The notes beneath the pieces are model-generated. The model was given only the letters and a program-made list of their open reading frames with translations, had not been told where the DNA came from and searched no databases. The translations under genes and the position numbers were made by a program. This document shows, piece by piece, positions 33,621 to 42,471 of a stretch of 62,882 nt of DNA; position 1 is the stretch's first letter; each line of letters opens with the position of its first letter. The DNA is from Tissierellia bacterium (GTDB lineage Bacteria; Bacillota; Clostridia; Tissierellales; Peptoniphilaceae), in contig JAUNVW010000005.1 of NCBI GenBank assembly GCA_030540635.1, positions 1 through 62,882 on the forward strand, given 5' to 3'.

Positions 33621-34655
33621 ATGCTGAATGATCAATTAACAAGTCGACAGAAATCCATATTATTTGCTGTAATTCAATCCTTTATTGAAGATGGCGAGCC
33701 TATGGGTTCTAGAACATTGGCGAAGAAATACGATATCGGCGTTTCACCTGCAACCATTAGAAATGATATGAGTGATTTGGAAGATTTAGGATATTTGAGC
33801 AAATCCCATATTTCATCGGGCAGGATTCCCTCCGAACTGGCTTATCGTGCTTATGTTAAAAGAATCATGGAAGATGTTTTTAATGAAATAAACACGGAAG
33901 CATCTTTAGCTGTTTCAAGGATGTTCTCCCATCATATGATTCCTTGGGAGAAAATGATTGAATCAGCAGCTAAAATTTTATCCGAATTAACAGGATACAC
34001 CATAGTATCTATGATTATGCGGCCTTTGACCACAAAGATTGTCCACTCGGAATTAATAGCCATTGATCCGAAAAATTTTTGTTTAGTGAATTTATATGAA
34101 ACTGGGGATGTGACAAATTCGATAATTCGAGTGCCTCGAGAGCCGAGCGTTGAAGAAGTGAAGAAAATGAATTTCTATTTGAATTCTTTATTTACAGGAA
34201 AAGATTTATTGTCTTTGGAGAAAGAATTGAAAAATCTTCAACAATGGCGAAGGTTTCCGGAGATTGGCAATAGCATTTACGATTTAATTAAAAATGAAAT
34301 TTCCGAATTTAATAAAATGGATATTCATTATGAAGGATTGTCGAAGATCTTTGAGTTTCCCGAGTATAGCGAATTAAGTAGGGCGAAGGCCTTTATACAA
34401 TTTATAGAGGATGAAGAGAATATTGAGAATTTATTTATCGAAAGTAAAAATGATTATTTAGACATTAAAATTGGCACAGAAAATAAGGCAGATATTCTCC
34501 ATGAAAACACCGTAATGACGTCAACCTATTTTTTAAGTAATTCAACATCCGGCAAAATCGCAGTGATTGCGCCAACAAGGATGAAATATAAAAAAACAAT
34601 TGAGGCAATGATGAAACTTTCTTGGAAAATCAATAATTTGAGCTTCAATTATTAG
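33621..34655 (+). CDS. hrcA: Heat-inducible transcription repressor HrcA
   Basis: The 344 residues have an N-terminal winged-helix domain (GSRTLAKKYDIGVSPATIRNDMSDLEDLGYL) and the HrcA dimer domain ending with the IAVIAPTRMKYKKTIEAMM stretch. It represses operons with CIRCE sites, including this one. The ATG at 33621 follows AAGGAGG by 6 bases; an upstream in-frame extension into CIRCE is not real. It is the first gene of hrcA-grpE-dnaK. Confidence 0.97.
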   Translation: MLNDQLTSRQKSILFAVIQSFIEDGEPMGSRTLAKKYDIGVSPATIRNDMSDLEDLGYLSKSHISSGRIPSELAYRAYVKRIMEDVFNEINTEASLAVSRMFSHHMIPWEKMIESAAKILSELTGYTIVSMIMRPLTTKIVHSELIAIDPKNFCLVNLYETGDVTNSIIRVPREPSVEEVKKMNFYLNSLFTGKDLLSLEKELKNLQQWRRFPEIGNSIYDLIKNEISEFNKMDIHYEGLSKIFEFPEYSELSRAKAFIQFIEDEENIENLFIESKNDYLDIKIGTENKADILHENTVMTSTYFLSNSTSGKIAVIAPTRMKYKKTIEAMMKLSWKINNLSFNY

Positions 34656-34665
34656 GAGTGATAAT

Positions 34666-35169
34666 ATGGAAGAAGAAAAAAAAGAAGAGATGGATCAGGA
34701 TGTTGCTGAAGAGGAATCGTCCGAGGAAGTAGAAACAAAAGAAGACGATGGCGATGAGCAATACGAGGCATTGAAAAACTCATTTGTTCGTTTACAGGCA
34801 GATTTTTCGAATTATAAAAAACGAATTGAAAGGGAAAAATCCCAGCAAATTCGTTTGGCGGGAGAAGGAGTCATTATGAAACTTTTGCCGATCATCGATG
34901 ATCTTGATCGCGCCATTGATAATAGCGATGAAGAGGATGAATTTGTTCAGGGAATTGCATTGATCCGAGATTCGTTTTTACAGGTATTAGAATCAGAAGG
35001 TTTGGAAGAAATCCCATCGGATGGCGAAAAGTTTGATCCTAATTTACACCATGCGGTAGTTACTGAGGAGTCGGATAAAGAAGCCGATAAGGTCTTGGAA
35101 ACTTTCCAAAAAGGATATCGACTTCATGATAAAGTCATCCGTCCGGCGATGGTAAAAGTTAGTAAATAG
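34666..35169 (+). CDS. grpE: Nucleotide exchange factor GrpE
   Basis: GrpE drives ADP release from DnaK. The 167 residues start with a very acidic tail (1-30), then a long coiled coil (ALKNSFVRLQADFSNYKKRI) and the beta domain with FDPNLHHAV and GYRLHDKVIRPAMVKV. TAGGAGTG lies before the ATG, 10 bases after hrcA. It is regulated with hrcA by CIRCE. Confidence 0.96.
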   Translation: MEEEKKEEMDQDVAEEESSEEVETKEDDGDEQYEALKNSFVRLQADFSNYKKRIEREKSQQIRLAGEGVIMKLLPIIDDLDRAIDNSDEEDEFVQGIALIRDSFLQVLESEGLEEIPSDGEKFDPNLHHAVVTEESDKEADKVLETFQKGYRLHDKVIRPAMVKVSK

Positions 35170-35219
35170 AAAATAAGCGATAACAATCGATAAAACAATA
35201 ATATATAGGAGGAATTTAA

Positions 35220-37046
35220 ATGAGTAAAATAATTGGTATAGACTTGGGTACAACAAACTCGGCAGTAGCCGTATTAGAAGGTGGAGAAGCAACGATTATC
35301 CCCAATTCAGAAGGAAATCGTACGACACCGTCTGTCGTTGCCTTTACAAAGGACGGGGAAAGACTTGTCGGTGAAACGGCAAAAAGACAAGCCATCACTA
35401 ACCCTGATCGCACCATTGCATCGATTAAAAGGGAAATGGGTTCAGAGCATAAAGTAAATATCGATGGTAAGGATTATTCCCCAGAAGAGATTTCTGCCAT
35501 GATTTTACAAAAACTAAAATCAGATACTGAAAGTTATTTAGGGGAAACGGTGACCGATGCGGTTATTACTGTTCCGGCCTACTTTACCGATGCCCAAAGA
35601 CAAGCAACGAAGGATGCTGGTAAAATTGCAGGTTTAAATGTTAAACGTATCATTAACGAACCGACAGCCGCCGCATTGGCCTATGGGATTGAGAAGGAAA
35701 CCGATCAGCACAAAATCATGGTATATGATTTAGGCGGTGGTACTTTCGATGTTTCTATCCTAGAAGTTGGCGATGGTGTTTTTGAAGTATTGGCAACCCG
35801 TGGTAATAATCGTTTAGGTGGCGATGATTTTGACGAAAAATTAATCGACTATATGGCTGAAGAATTTAAAAAGGAAAATGGTGTAGATTTAAGAAAAGAT
35901 GCGACTTCCTTACAACGTTTAAAAGATGCCGCTGAAAAAGCGAAAAAAGAACTTTCCTCTACATTGACTTCCAATGTCAACTTACCATTTATTACAGCAA
36001 TTAATGGTACGCCTGCCCACTTAAATATGGACATTAAACGAAGTAAATTTGAAGAACTTACCCATGATTTAGTTGAAGAATCCCTAGAGCCCGTTCGTCA
36101 AGCATTAAGGGATGCAGAGCTACAAGCTTCAGATATTGAAAAAATCCTATTGGTCGGTGGTTCGACAAGGGTTCCTGCCGTACAAGAAGCCGTTAAAAAA
36201 CTTATCGGTAAAGAACCTCAAAAAGATATTAACCCCGATGAATGTGTAGCATTGGGTGCCGCCTTACAAGGGGGAGTATTAACTGGAGAAGTAAAAGATT
36301 TATTACTTCTTGATGTAACGCCCTTATCCCTTGGTATTGAAACATTAGGTGGAGTAAGCACAAAATTAATTGAAAGAAACACAACTATTCCAACGAAAAA
36401 ATCACAAACATTTACAACAGCCGCCGATGGTCAAACATCTGTTGAAATCGTCGTATTACAAGGGGAAAGGGAAATGGCCCAAGACAATGTTCTTTTAGGA
36501 AAATTCCAATTAACGGATATTCCAGCAGCCCCAAGGGGAGTACCACAAATCGAAGTAACTTTCGATATTGATGCCAATGGTATTGTAAATGTATCGGCAA
36601 AAGATTTAGGATCTGGTAAAGAACAATCCATGACCATTACCGCTTCAACCAATATGTCAGAGGAAGAAATCCAAAGTAAAATTAATGAAGCAGAAAAACA
36701 TGCTGAAGAAGATAAAAAGAAAAAGGAATTAATTGAAGCGAGAAATAATGGAGAATCTGTGGCATATCAAACAGAAAAAACATTGAAAGATCTCGGCGAT
36801 AAAGTCGATGCATCGGAAAAATCCTCCATCGAAGACAAAGTCAAAGCATTGAGAGATGTATTAACTTCTGACAATGTCGAAGAGATTCAAACGAAAACAG
36901 AAGAATTGACCCAAGAACTTTATAAAATGAGTGAAAAACTTTATCAAGGACAAGAACAAGGACAGGGTCCAAATCCGGAACAACCGGAAGATGATGTAGT
37001 AGACGCTGATTATGAAGTCGTCGATGATGAAGAGGATGAAGAATAA
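35220..37046 (+). CDS. dnaK: Chaperone DnaK (Hsp70)
   Basis: The 608-residue Hsp70 has the ATPase domain ([44 protein letters not shown]) and the peptide-binding domain after the [14 protein letters not shown] linker. It ends with the acidic tail [14 protein letters not shown]. It lacks the extra loop in the ATPase domain found in Gram-negative DnaK, as expected for Bacillota. TAGGAGG lies 7 bases before the ATG. A terminator follows; dnaJ has a separate promoter. Confidence 0.98.
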   Translation: MSKIIGIDLGTTNSAVAVLEGGEATIIPNSEGNRTTPSVVAFTKDGERLVGETAKRQAITNPDRTIASIKREMGSEHKVNIDGKDYSPEEISAMILQKLKSDTESYLGETVTDAVITVPAYFTDAQRQATKDAGKIAGLNVKRIINEPTAAALAYGIEKETDQHKIMVYDLGGGTFDVSILEVGDGVFEVLATRGNNRLGGDDFDEKLIDYMAEEFKKENGVDLRKDATSLQRLKDAAEKAKKELSSTLTSNVNLPFITAINGTPAHLNMDIKRSKFEELTHDLVEESLEPVRQALRDAELQASDIEKILLVGGSTRVPAVQEAVKKLIGKEPQKDINPDECVALGAALQGGVLTGEVKDLLLLDVTPLSLGIETLGGVSTKLIERNTTIPTKKSQTFTTAADGQTSVEIVVLQGEREMAQDNVLLGKFQLTDIPAAPRGVPQIEVTFDIDANGIVNVSAKDLGSGKEQSMTITASTNMSEEEIQSKINEAEKHAEEDKKKKELIEARNNGESVAYQTEKTLKDLGDKVDASEKSSIEDKVKALRDVLTSDNVEEIQTKTEELTQELYKMSEKLYQGQEQGQGPNPEQPEDDVVDADYEVVDDEEDEE

Positions 37047-37055
37047 GATTATGTG

Positions 37056-37088
37056 AAAAGCCGGTCAGTTTTCTTGACCGGTTTTTTT
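37056..37088 (+). terminator. Terminator after dnaK
   Basis: CCGGTCA (37061-37067) pairs with TGACCGG (37075-37081), flanked by AAAAG and seven T. Confidence 0.9.
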
Positions 37089-37096
37089 GTGTGATC

Positions 37097-37123
37097 TTGC
37101 AATTACGGTAAAGAAAGTATAAT
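37097..37123 (+). promoter_or_regulatory. Promoter of dnaJ-prmA-rsmE-mtaB
   Basis: TTGCAA (37097-37102), 15 bases, TATAAT (37118-37123). No CIRCE repeat is near, so this unit may escape HrcA control except by read-through. Confidence 0.65.
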
Positions 37124-37175
37124 ATAGAGTAGTTATCGAAGATGATTTTGTAAAGATAGGAGTGTTTGTGAAATC

Positions 37176-38309
37176 ATGAAGGATTTATACGAAATCCTAG
37201 GTGTCGATCGATCGGCAAATGGGGGAGAGATTAAACGGCAATATCGAAGATTGGCGAAGAAATATCACCCCGATGTTAATCCCGGTGATGATGAGGCCCA
37301 GGAGAAGTTTAAAGAAATAAATATGGCCTATGAAATATTATCGGATAAGGATAAACGTCGTCAATATGACACCTATGGCATGGATGCTTTTAAAAACGGT
37401 GGTCAAGGTGGTGGATTTTCCGGAATGGATTTCGGGGATATCTTTGGGGATATCTTCGGTGATTTCTTTGGCGGTGGATTTGGCCAACAAAGAAAATACG
37501 ATCACAATGCCCCGAGAAAAGGCAGTGATATTGAACAACAAATTCATTTAACCTTTGAAGAAGCTGTTTTTGGTGTGGAAAAAGAGATTCGCATTCAACG
37601 CATTATTAATTGCGAGAATTGTCATGGTTCGGGGGCAGAACCAGGTACCGATAAAAAAGTCTGTGGTAAATGCCATGGATCAGGAGAAGTTCACTACCAA
37701 CAAAACACAGGCTTTGGGACCTTTGTCCGGACTACTGTTTGTGATGAATGTGGCGGTACGGGAGAGATTATTGAGAAAAAATGCCATGAATGTAAAGGGA
37801 GAAAGAAGATTCGAGTTAATAAAACGATCCATGTGAAAATTCCCGCAGGCGTTGATAATGGTTCCATTATTAATTTGCGTGGGGAAGGTAATGAGGGAGA
37901 CAATCAAGGCCCAAGTGGCGATCTTTATATTATTATTACCGTAAAAGAACATGAGTTTTTCCAACGTCAGGGCTCAGATATTTATTATGAATTGCCGATT
38001 TCCTTTGTGCAAGCAAGTCTTGGTGCCAAATTAAAAGTACCGACCCTTGATGGAATCACTAACTTTGATTTACCGGCAGGCACCCAAACGGGAACGAGAT
38101 TTACCTTAGAAAATGAAGGTGTCCAGAAATTACGAGGAAAAGGTAAAGGAAATATTTATTTTGATGTCCGTGTATTGGTGCCGAAAAAATTAAGTAAAAA
38201 ACAAAAGGAAATTTTAAAAGAATTTTCAGAAGCCAGTGGAGATTTTTATGAAGAACACGAAGAGAAAAAGGGATTCTTCGAAAAATTAATTGGAAAATTT
38301 GAATCATGA
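37176..38309 (+). CDS. dnaJ: Chaperone DnaJ (Hsp40)
   Basis: The 377 residues hold the J-domain with the HPD motif (KKYHPDVN, about 31-38), the Gly/Phe-rich part (GGQGGGFSGMDFGDIFGDIF), four zinc repeats (CENCHGSG, CGKCHGSG, CDECGGTG, CHECKGRK) and the C-terminal substrate domain. It stimulates DnaK ATPase and delivers substrates. Its stop TGA overlaps the prmA start codon (ATGA). The ribosome site is GATAGGAG, 14 bases before the ATG, a long spacing. Confidence 0.98.
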   Translation: MKDLYEILGVDRSANGGEIKRQYRRLAKKYHPDVNPGDDEAQEKFKEINMAYEILSDKDKRRQYDTYGMDAFKNGGQGGGFSGMDFGDIFGDIFGDFFGGGFGQQRKYDHNAPRKGSDIEQQIHLTFEEAVFGVEKEIRIQRIINCENCHGSGAEPGTDKKVCGKCHGSGEVHYQQNTGFGTFVRTTVCDECGGTGEIIEKKCHECKGRKKIRVNKTIHVKIPAGVDNGSIINLRGEGNEGDNQGPSGDLYIIITVKEHEFFQRQGSDIYYELPISFVQASLGAKLKVPTLDGITNFDLPAGTQTGTRFTLENEGVQKLRGKGKGNIYFDVRVLVPKKLSKKQKEILKEFSEASGDFYEEHEEKKGFFEKLIGKFES

Positions 38310-39187
38310 TTTATCAAAAAATTCAATGGACAATTTCAAGAAGGGATGTAGAACTTGTTATAGCGGTTCTAGATGGTCAAGGAATCGATACTCTGGAAAT
38401 TTCCGATGATAAAGATATCTCTGATTATTACAATGAGAAAGAAGAATGGATTATCATGGATCCCTTCGATGATTACGGTGATGAAATAAAATTATCCTTT
38501 TATCTCGATGGAAAGGAAAAGTTTTTTACACCAAAAATACTGGAAAATAAAATAATTGCAGAAGAAATAAAAACAATCGATGATCAAGATTATTTATACC
38601 AATGGCAAAAGTATTATGAGCCCATCGAAATAGGAGATTTACTCGTATTACCTTCTTGGGAAGAACGGGTGAGTGATAAAACCGTCATTAAAATCGATCC
38701 GGGAATGGCCTTTGGAACGGGGGATCATGAAACGACGAAGGCTTGCTTAGATTTGATACAAGGGCTGGATCTTTCTGGCAAATCCGTATTGGATATTGGA
38801 ACAGGTTCAGGGATATTAGCTTTCGCCTGTGATAAATTCGGTGCACAATATGTAAAGGGCATTGATATTGATCCCGTTGCCATTGAACAAGCAAAGGCGA
38901 ATCAGCAGTTGAATAATACACAAGTGACATTTGTAGAAGGGGATTTAGTAAAGGATGTCGAAGAAAAGTTTGATATTCTATTGGGAAACTTATTATCCCA
39001 TATCATTATTAAAATGCTGCCGGATCTTCCATCCCGATTAAAGAAAGACCATAGCATTATATTATCGGGTATTCTTTGTTCTGAAGAAATGGAAATGGAA
39101 CAGGCCTTGGAGAAAGAAAATTATGAAATCATCGATCGTCGAAAAAATGGTCAGTGGTTGGCCTTAAAGGTTCGGTGGAATGGATGA
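38306..39187 (+). CDS. prmA: Ribosomal protein L11 methyltransferase
   Basis: PrmA trimethylates L11. The 293 residues have an N-terminal substrate domain and a SAM domain with KIDPGMAFGTGDHETTKACL, SVLDIGTGSGILAFA, GIDIDPVAIEQAK and LLGNLLSHI. It starts inside the dnaJ stop codon and overlaps rsmE by 4 bases, so the three genes are coupled. The order dnaJ-prmA-rsmE is the usual one in Bacillota. Confidence 0.96.
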   Translation: MIYQKIQWTISRRDVELVIAVLDGQGIDTLEISDDKDISDYYNEKEEWIIMDPFDDYGDEIKLSFYLDGKEKFFTPKILENKIIAEEIKTIDDQDYLYQWQKYYEPIEIGDLLVLPSWEERVSDKTVIKIDPGMAFGTGDHETTKACLDLIQGLDLSGKSVLDIGTGSGILAFACDKFGAQYVKGIDIDPVAIEQAKANQQLNNTQVTFVEGDLVKDVEEKFDILLGNLLSHIIIKMLPDLPSRLKKDHSIILSGILCSEEMEMEQALEKENYEIIDRRKNGQWLALKVRWNG

Positions 39188-39897
39188 GACGTTTTTTTCG
39201 AAACAGTGAAGATAAACAAGGAAATGATATTATTATCCAAGGCGATGATTTTCGACACATGAAACATGCACTTCGCCTTAATGATGGTGATGAGGTGCGT
39301 ATTGTCATCGATGGAATGATTTATATTTGTACTTTAAGTTTTCAAGAAGATCGAGCCATTGGTCATATCATCGATATTGAAGAAAAATCCTATGAATCAC
39401 CCTTGAAGATACATTTATATCAAGGGATATTAAAAGGGGATCATATGGATTTTGTTTTACAAAAGTCGACAGAACTTGGGATTACTAAAATTAGTCCTTT
39501 AGAAACCGAACGTACCATTGTCCGTTTAAATGAAAAGAAATATCAAAAAAGAAAAAAGCGGTACGAAAAAATTGTCGAAGAAGCCGCGAAACAATCAAAA
39601 AGGACGGTAATTCCTGAAATTGGAAATCTCTGCCAATTAAAAGATATTCAAGAAGAACTAATAATATGTGGTTATGAAAAAGATCAATCGAGGAATCTCC
39701 GACAAATAATTAAAGAAATTGATAGGGAAGAAATTGCCATTGTTATAGGTCCAGAAGGTGGTTTTTCCGCGAAAGAAATAGATTTATTAAAGGGAAAAGG
39801 GGCAAAGATTGCCGATTTCGGACCTCGAATTTTACGGGGTGAAACGGCTCCACTTTTCCTAATATCGGTATTACAATATGAATTGGGAGATCTATAG
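39184..39897 (+). CDS. rsmE: 16S rRNA m3U1498 methyltransferase
   Basis: RsmE methylates U1498 of 16S rRNA. The 237 residues begin MRRFFRNSEDKQGND with a small PUA-like domain, then the SPOUT domain: LQKSTELGITKISPLETERT, IVEEAAKQSKRTVIPEI, and IGPEGGFSAKEIDLL with LGPRILRGETAP-like FGPRILRGETAP. The ATG overlaps the prmA stop. An in-frame upstream extension inside prmA is rejected because family members begin at this Met. Confidence 0.96.
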   Translation: MRRFFRNSEDKQGNDIIIQGDDFRHMKHALRLNDGDEVRIVIDGMIYICTLSFQEDRAIGHIIDIEEKSYESPLKIHLYQGILKGDHMDFVLQKSTELGITKISPLETERTIVRLNEKKYQKRKKRYEKIVEEAAKQSKRTVIPEIGNLCQLKDIQEELIICGYEKDQSRNLRQIIKEIDREEIAIVIGPEGGFSAKEIDLLKGKGAKIADFGPRILRGETAPLFLISVLQYELGDL

Positions 39898-39908
39898 GAG
39901 GTGATCCA

Positions 39909-41195
39909 TTGAAAACTGTGGCATTTTATACACTAGGTTGTAAAGTAAATCAGTATGAAACCGAAGCGATGATGGAATTGTTTCAAAAACATCATTATAA
40001 AGTTCAAGATTTTTCGGAAAAATCGGATTTATATATTATTAATACCTGTACCGTAACGAATCAATCGGATCGAAAATCCCGTCAAATGATCTCGCGGGCT
40101 CGTAAAAACAACGGTGATGCCATTATTGCCGTTGTCGGTTGTTATCCTCAAGTGAGTCCAGAGGAAGTAGAAAAAATCGAAGGTGTGGATTTAATCGTTG
40201 GTACAGCAGATCGCAATAAGATCGTGGAATATTGCGAAAGGGCAATGGGATCCGACGGGGTATTTAATGAAGTAGAAGATAGCGATGACCATCAGATCTT
40301 TGAGGAATTGGTCATTGAGAATCAATCCCATATGACAAGGGCTTATATTAAAATCCAAGAAGGTTGCCGTATGTTTTGTTCCTATTGTATTATTCCATAT
40401 GCCAGGGGACCTTTGAAAAGTCGACCGATTAAAGAAATTCAAAAAGAGGCCCAGAAATTAGCAAAAAATGGTTATCAGGAAATTATACTAACGGGTATCC
40501 ATGTGGCATCTTATGGCTTAGACTTGGGAAAAGAACGATTGATTGATGTCATCGAAACAGTAGCAAATATCGACGGAATTGAACGGGTGCGCTTAAGTTC
40601 TCTAGAGCCTCGCCATATTAGTCCAGAGTTTTTAAGGCGAATGAAAGAAACGAAAAAAGCCTGCGATCACTTTCATTTATCTTTACAAAGTGGCTCCGAT
40701 TTTATTTTACAACAGATGAATCGGAAATATGATCGAAAACTTTTCTTAGAAAAAGTTCAATTGATTCGTGAGTATTTTCCAAATGCAGGAATCACGACAG
40801 ATATTATTGTTGGTTTTCCCGGTGAAAAGGAAGAAGATTTTGAACAAACTTTGGATTTAGTAAAAAAAGTACATTTTTCAAAAATTCATGTTTTTAAATA
40901 TTCACCAAGAAAAGGAACGAAGGCAGCGCAAATGAAAAATCAAATTAATGGACGAATCAAAAAAGAACGGTCGAATCGTTTGATAGAAGCTGGTAAGATT
41001 GAAACGAAACAATTTTTAGAAAAGTATTGCCATTATCCCCTAGAGGTACTTTGGGAAGAACGTTCGGAAGATGGTCATATGGAAGGGTATACGACAAACT
41101 ACATTCGGATTCGTGGCCCCTATGACAAAAATAAAACCAATAAAATTGAGGAAGTAATTGCCCACAAAATCGATGGAGAGGTCCTCGTCCTTTAA
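39909..41195 (+). CDS. mtaB: tRNA t6A37 methylthiotransferase MtaB
   Basis: MtaB adds a methylthio group to t6A37 in tRNAs reading ANN codons. The 428 residues have the N-terminal cluster domain with three cysteines (LGCKVNQYE, INTCTVTNQ, VVGCYPQ), the radical SAM motif GCRMFCSYCIIPYARG, SLQSGSDFILQQMNRKY, and the C-terminal TRAM domain. The KVNQYE form of the first motif separates MtaB from MiaB. The start is TTG 39909 with AGGAGGTG 7 bases before. It uses two [4Fe-4S] clusters, which the Suf system in this window could supply. Confidence 0.96.
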   Translation: MKTVAFYTLGCKVNQYETEAMMELFQKHHYKVQDFSEKSDLYIINTCTVTNQSDRKSRQMISRARKNNGDAIIAVVGCYPQVSPEEVEKIEGVDLIVGTADRNKIVEYCERAMGSDGVFNEVEDSDDHQIFEELVIENQSHMTRAYIKIQEGCRMFCSYCIIPYARGPLKSRPIKEIQKEAQKLAKNGYQEIILTGIHVASYGLDLGKERLIDVIETVANIDGIERVRLSSLEPRHISPEFLRRMKETKKACDHFHLSLQSGSDFILQQMNRKYDRKLFLEKVQLIREYFPNAGITTDIIVGFPGEKEEDFEQTLDLVKKVHFSKIHVFKYSPRKGTKAAQMKNQINGRIKKERSNRLIEAGKIETKQFLEKYCHYPLEVLWEERSEDGHMEGYTTNYIRIRGPYDKNKTNKIEEVIAHKIDGEVLVL

Positions 41196-41238
41196 GTCGA
41201 TCTCTTTTATGATATAATGAATTAAAGTGAGGTGTCAT

Positions 41239-41580
41239 ATGGACTGTATATTTTGCAAAATTGCCACGAAAAAAATAGAAACAGAATTCCTTTATGAAGA
41301 TGAGGATATTGTGGTGTTTAATGATTTAAATCCCCAAGCGCCGGTTCATTTTCTTGTTATTCCAAAGCGGCATATTGCCTCGGCCAATGAAATTGGTAAA
41401 GGGGATATTCCTTTAATTGGACATATCTTTGAAGTCATTGCCCATTTAGCGAAAGAATTAGGGATTGGGGAAGAGGGTTATCGCATCGTCAATAATATTG
41501 GCGAAGCGGGAGGACAAAGTGTTCCCCATTTACATTTCCATGTCCTTGGTGGTCGATCTCTACAATGGCCACCAGGTTAA
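41239..41580 (+). CDS. HIT family nucleotide hydrolase
   Basis: This 113-residue histidine-triad protein (HINT type) has the zinc-like start DCIFCKIATKK and the active-site HLHFHVLGG (HxHxH) near the C-terminus. Such proteins hydrolyse AMP-lysine or AMP-amidate substrates; the in vivo substrate is unknown. The ATG at 41239 is preceded by GAGGTG. A TATAAT at 41213-41218 gives it a probable promoter of its own. It lies between mtaB and rpsU as in many Clostridia. Confidence 0.94.
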   Translation: MDCIFCKIATKKIETEFLYEDEDIVVFNDLNPQAPVHFLVIPKRHIASANEIGKGDIPLIGHIFEVIAHLAKELGIGEEGYRIVNNIGEAGGQSVPHLHFHVLGGRSLQWPPG

Positions 41581-41616
41581 AGAATGAGAATTATTTACCC
41601 CGAAGTTTATATTTTA

Positions 41617-41750
41617 TGGTATAATGGGAAAGTAAACATCGTATGATGTTTCGTCCCTTCATCTTTCTATGACTAGAAGGCGGGGGAGAAGGTTCAGCCT
41701 GCCTGAAAAGGCTCAACATACTCTTGTATTAAGAGGGGAGGGGACATTGG
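41617..41750 (+). promoter_or_regulatory. rpsU promoter and structured leader
   Basis: An extended -10, TGG-TATAAT (41617-41625), lacks a good -35. The leader of about 120 bases holds several short inverted repeats: AACATC/GATGTT near 41636-41651, AGCCT/AGGCT near 41697-41712, and CTCTT/AAGAG near 41721-41735, the last ending at the GGGGAGGGG ribosome site. They may control rpsU translation; this is inference. Confidence 0.55.
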
Positions 41751-41930
41751 ATGTCAGAAATTAAAGTCGGCGAAAATGAAAGTTTAGACAATGCACTTCG
41801 ACGTTTTAAAAAGCAATGTGCACGATCCGGTGTATTATCCGAGTATCGTAAAAGAAAACATTATGAAAAGCCGAGTGTAAAGCGGAAGAAAAAATCAGAG
41901 GCTGCACGACGTAAAAAAAGAAAATTTTAA
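41751..41930 (+). CDS. rpsU: 30S ribosomal protein S21
   Basis: This short gene codes for 59 residues. The product starts [20 protein letters not shown] and ends in the lysine/arginine tail AARRKKRKF, both typical of S21, a small-subunit protein needed for initiation. GAGGGGAGGGG lies 7 bases before the ATG. A hairpin terminator follows 6 bases after the stop. In many relatives a GatB/YqeY gene comes next; here rpiB does. Confidence 0.97.
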   Translation: MSEIKVGENESLDNALRRFKKQCARSGVLSEYRKRKHYEKPSVKRKKKSEAARRKKRKF

Positions 41931-41936
41931 TTCTTA

Positions 41937-41964
41937 GGGATGCCATGTGCATCTCTTTTTTTTT
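41937..41964 (+). terminator. Terminator after rpsU
   Basis: GGGATGC-CATGT-GCATCTC (41937-41955, one G-U) followed by nine T. Confidence 0.88.
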
Positions 41965-42027
41965 ATGTTTTTTAAAAATATCCAGCATCTGATATAATAA
42001 AAGGGATGAAGAGGGAGGCAAAAAAAT

Positions 42028-42471
42028 ATGAAAATTGCAATTGCATCGGATCATGGAGGATTCGATTTAAAAAAAGAAGTCGTCGAGTATTTAAAAGAAA
42101 AAGGTTATGAAGTAAAAGATCTTGGAACACATTCCAATGAATCGGTAGATTACGCCGATTATGCAAAACCAGTCTGTGAGATGGTCCGTCGAGAAGAAGG
42201 GACAAATGGTATTTTAATATGTGGGACAGGCTTGGGAATGAGCATGAGTGCGAACAAAATAAAAGGGATTCGTGCGGCATGTGTTGCTGAACCCTTTTCT
42301 GCAAAAATGGCGAAAGAACATAATAATGCCAATGTTTTATGTTTTGGGGCAAGGGTATTGGGGATTGAATTGGTAAAAATGATCCTTGATGAATATCTGG
42401 ATAACGAATTTGAAGGAGGACGTCATCAGCGCCGAATTGATAAAATTATGGCGTTGGAAGGGGAATTATAA
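42028..42471 (+). CDS. rpiB: Ribose-5-phosphate isomerase B
   Basis: The enzyme interconverts ribose-5-P and ribulose-5-P; some members act on other sugar phosphates. The 147 residues have IAIASDHGGFDLKKEV, the catalytic Cys in GILICGTGLGMSMSANKIKGIRAA, and the C-terminal GGRHQRRIDKI phosphate site. GAGGGAGG lies 10 bases before the ATG. An extended -10 TGA-TATAAT (41990-41998) is the likely promoter. It shares its last base with the polA start codon. Confidence 0.95.
   Translation: MKIAIASDHGGFDLKKEVVEYLKEKGYEVKDLGTHSNESVDYADYAKPVCEMVRREEGTNGILICGTGLGMSMSANKIKGIRAACVAEPFSAKMAKEHNNANVLCFGARVLGIELVKMILDEYLDNEFEGGRHQRRIDKIMALEGEL

Noticed and set aside
41972-42352. 126-codon minus-strand frame over rpiB
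   Set aside because: It is antisense to a clear rpiB, with no ribosome site or family.
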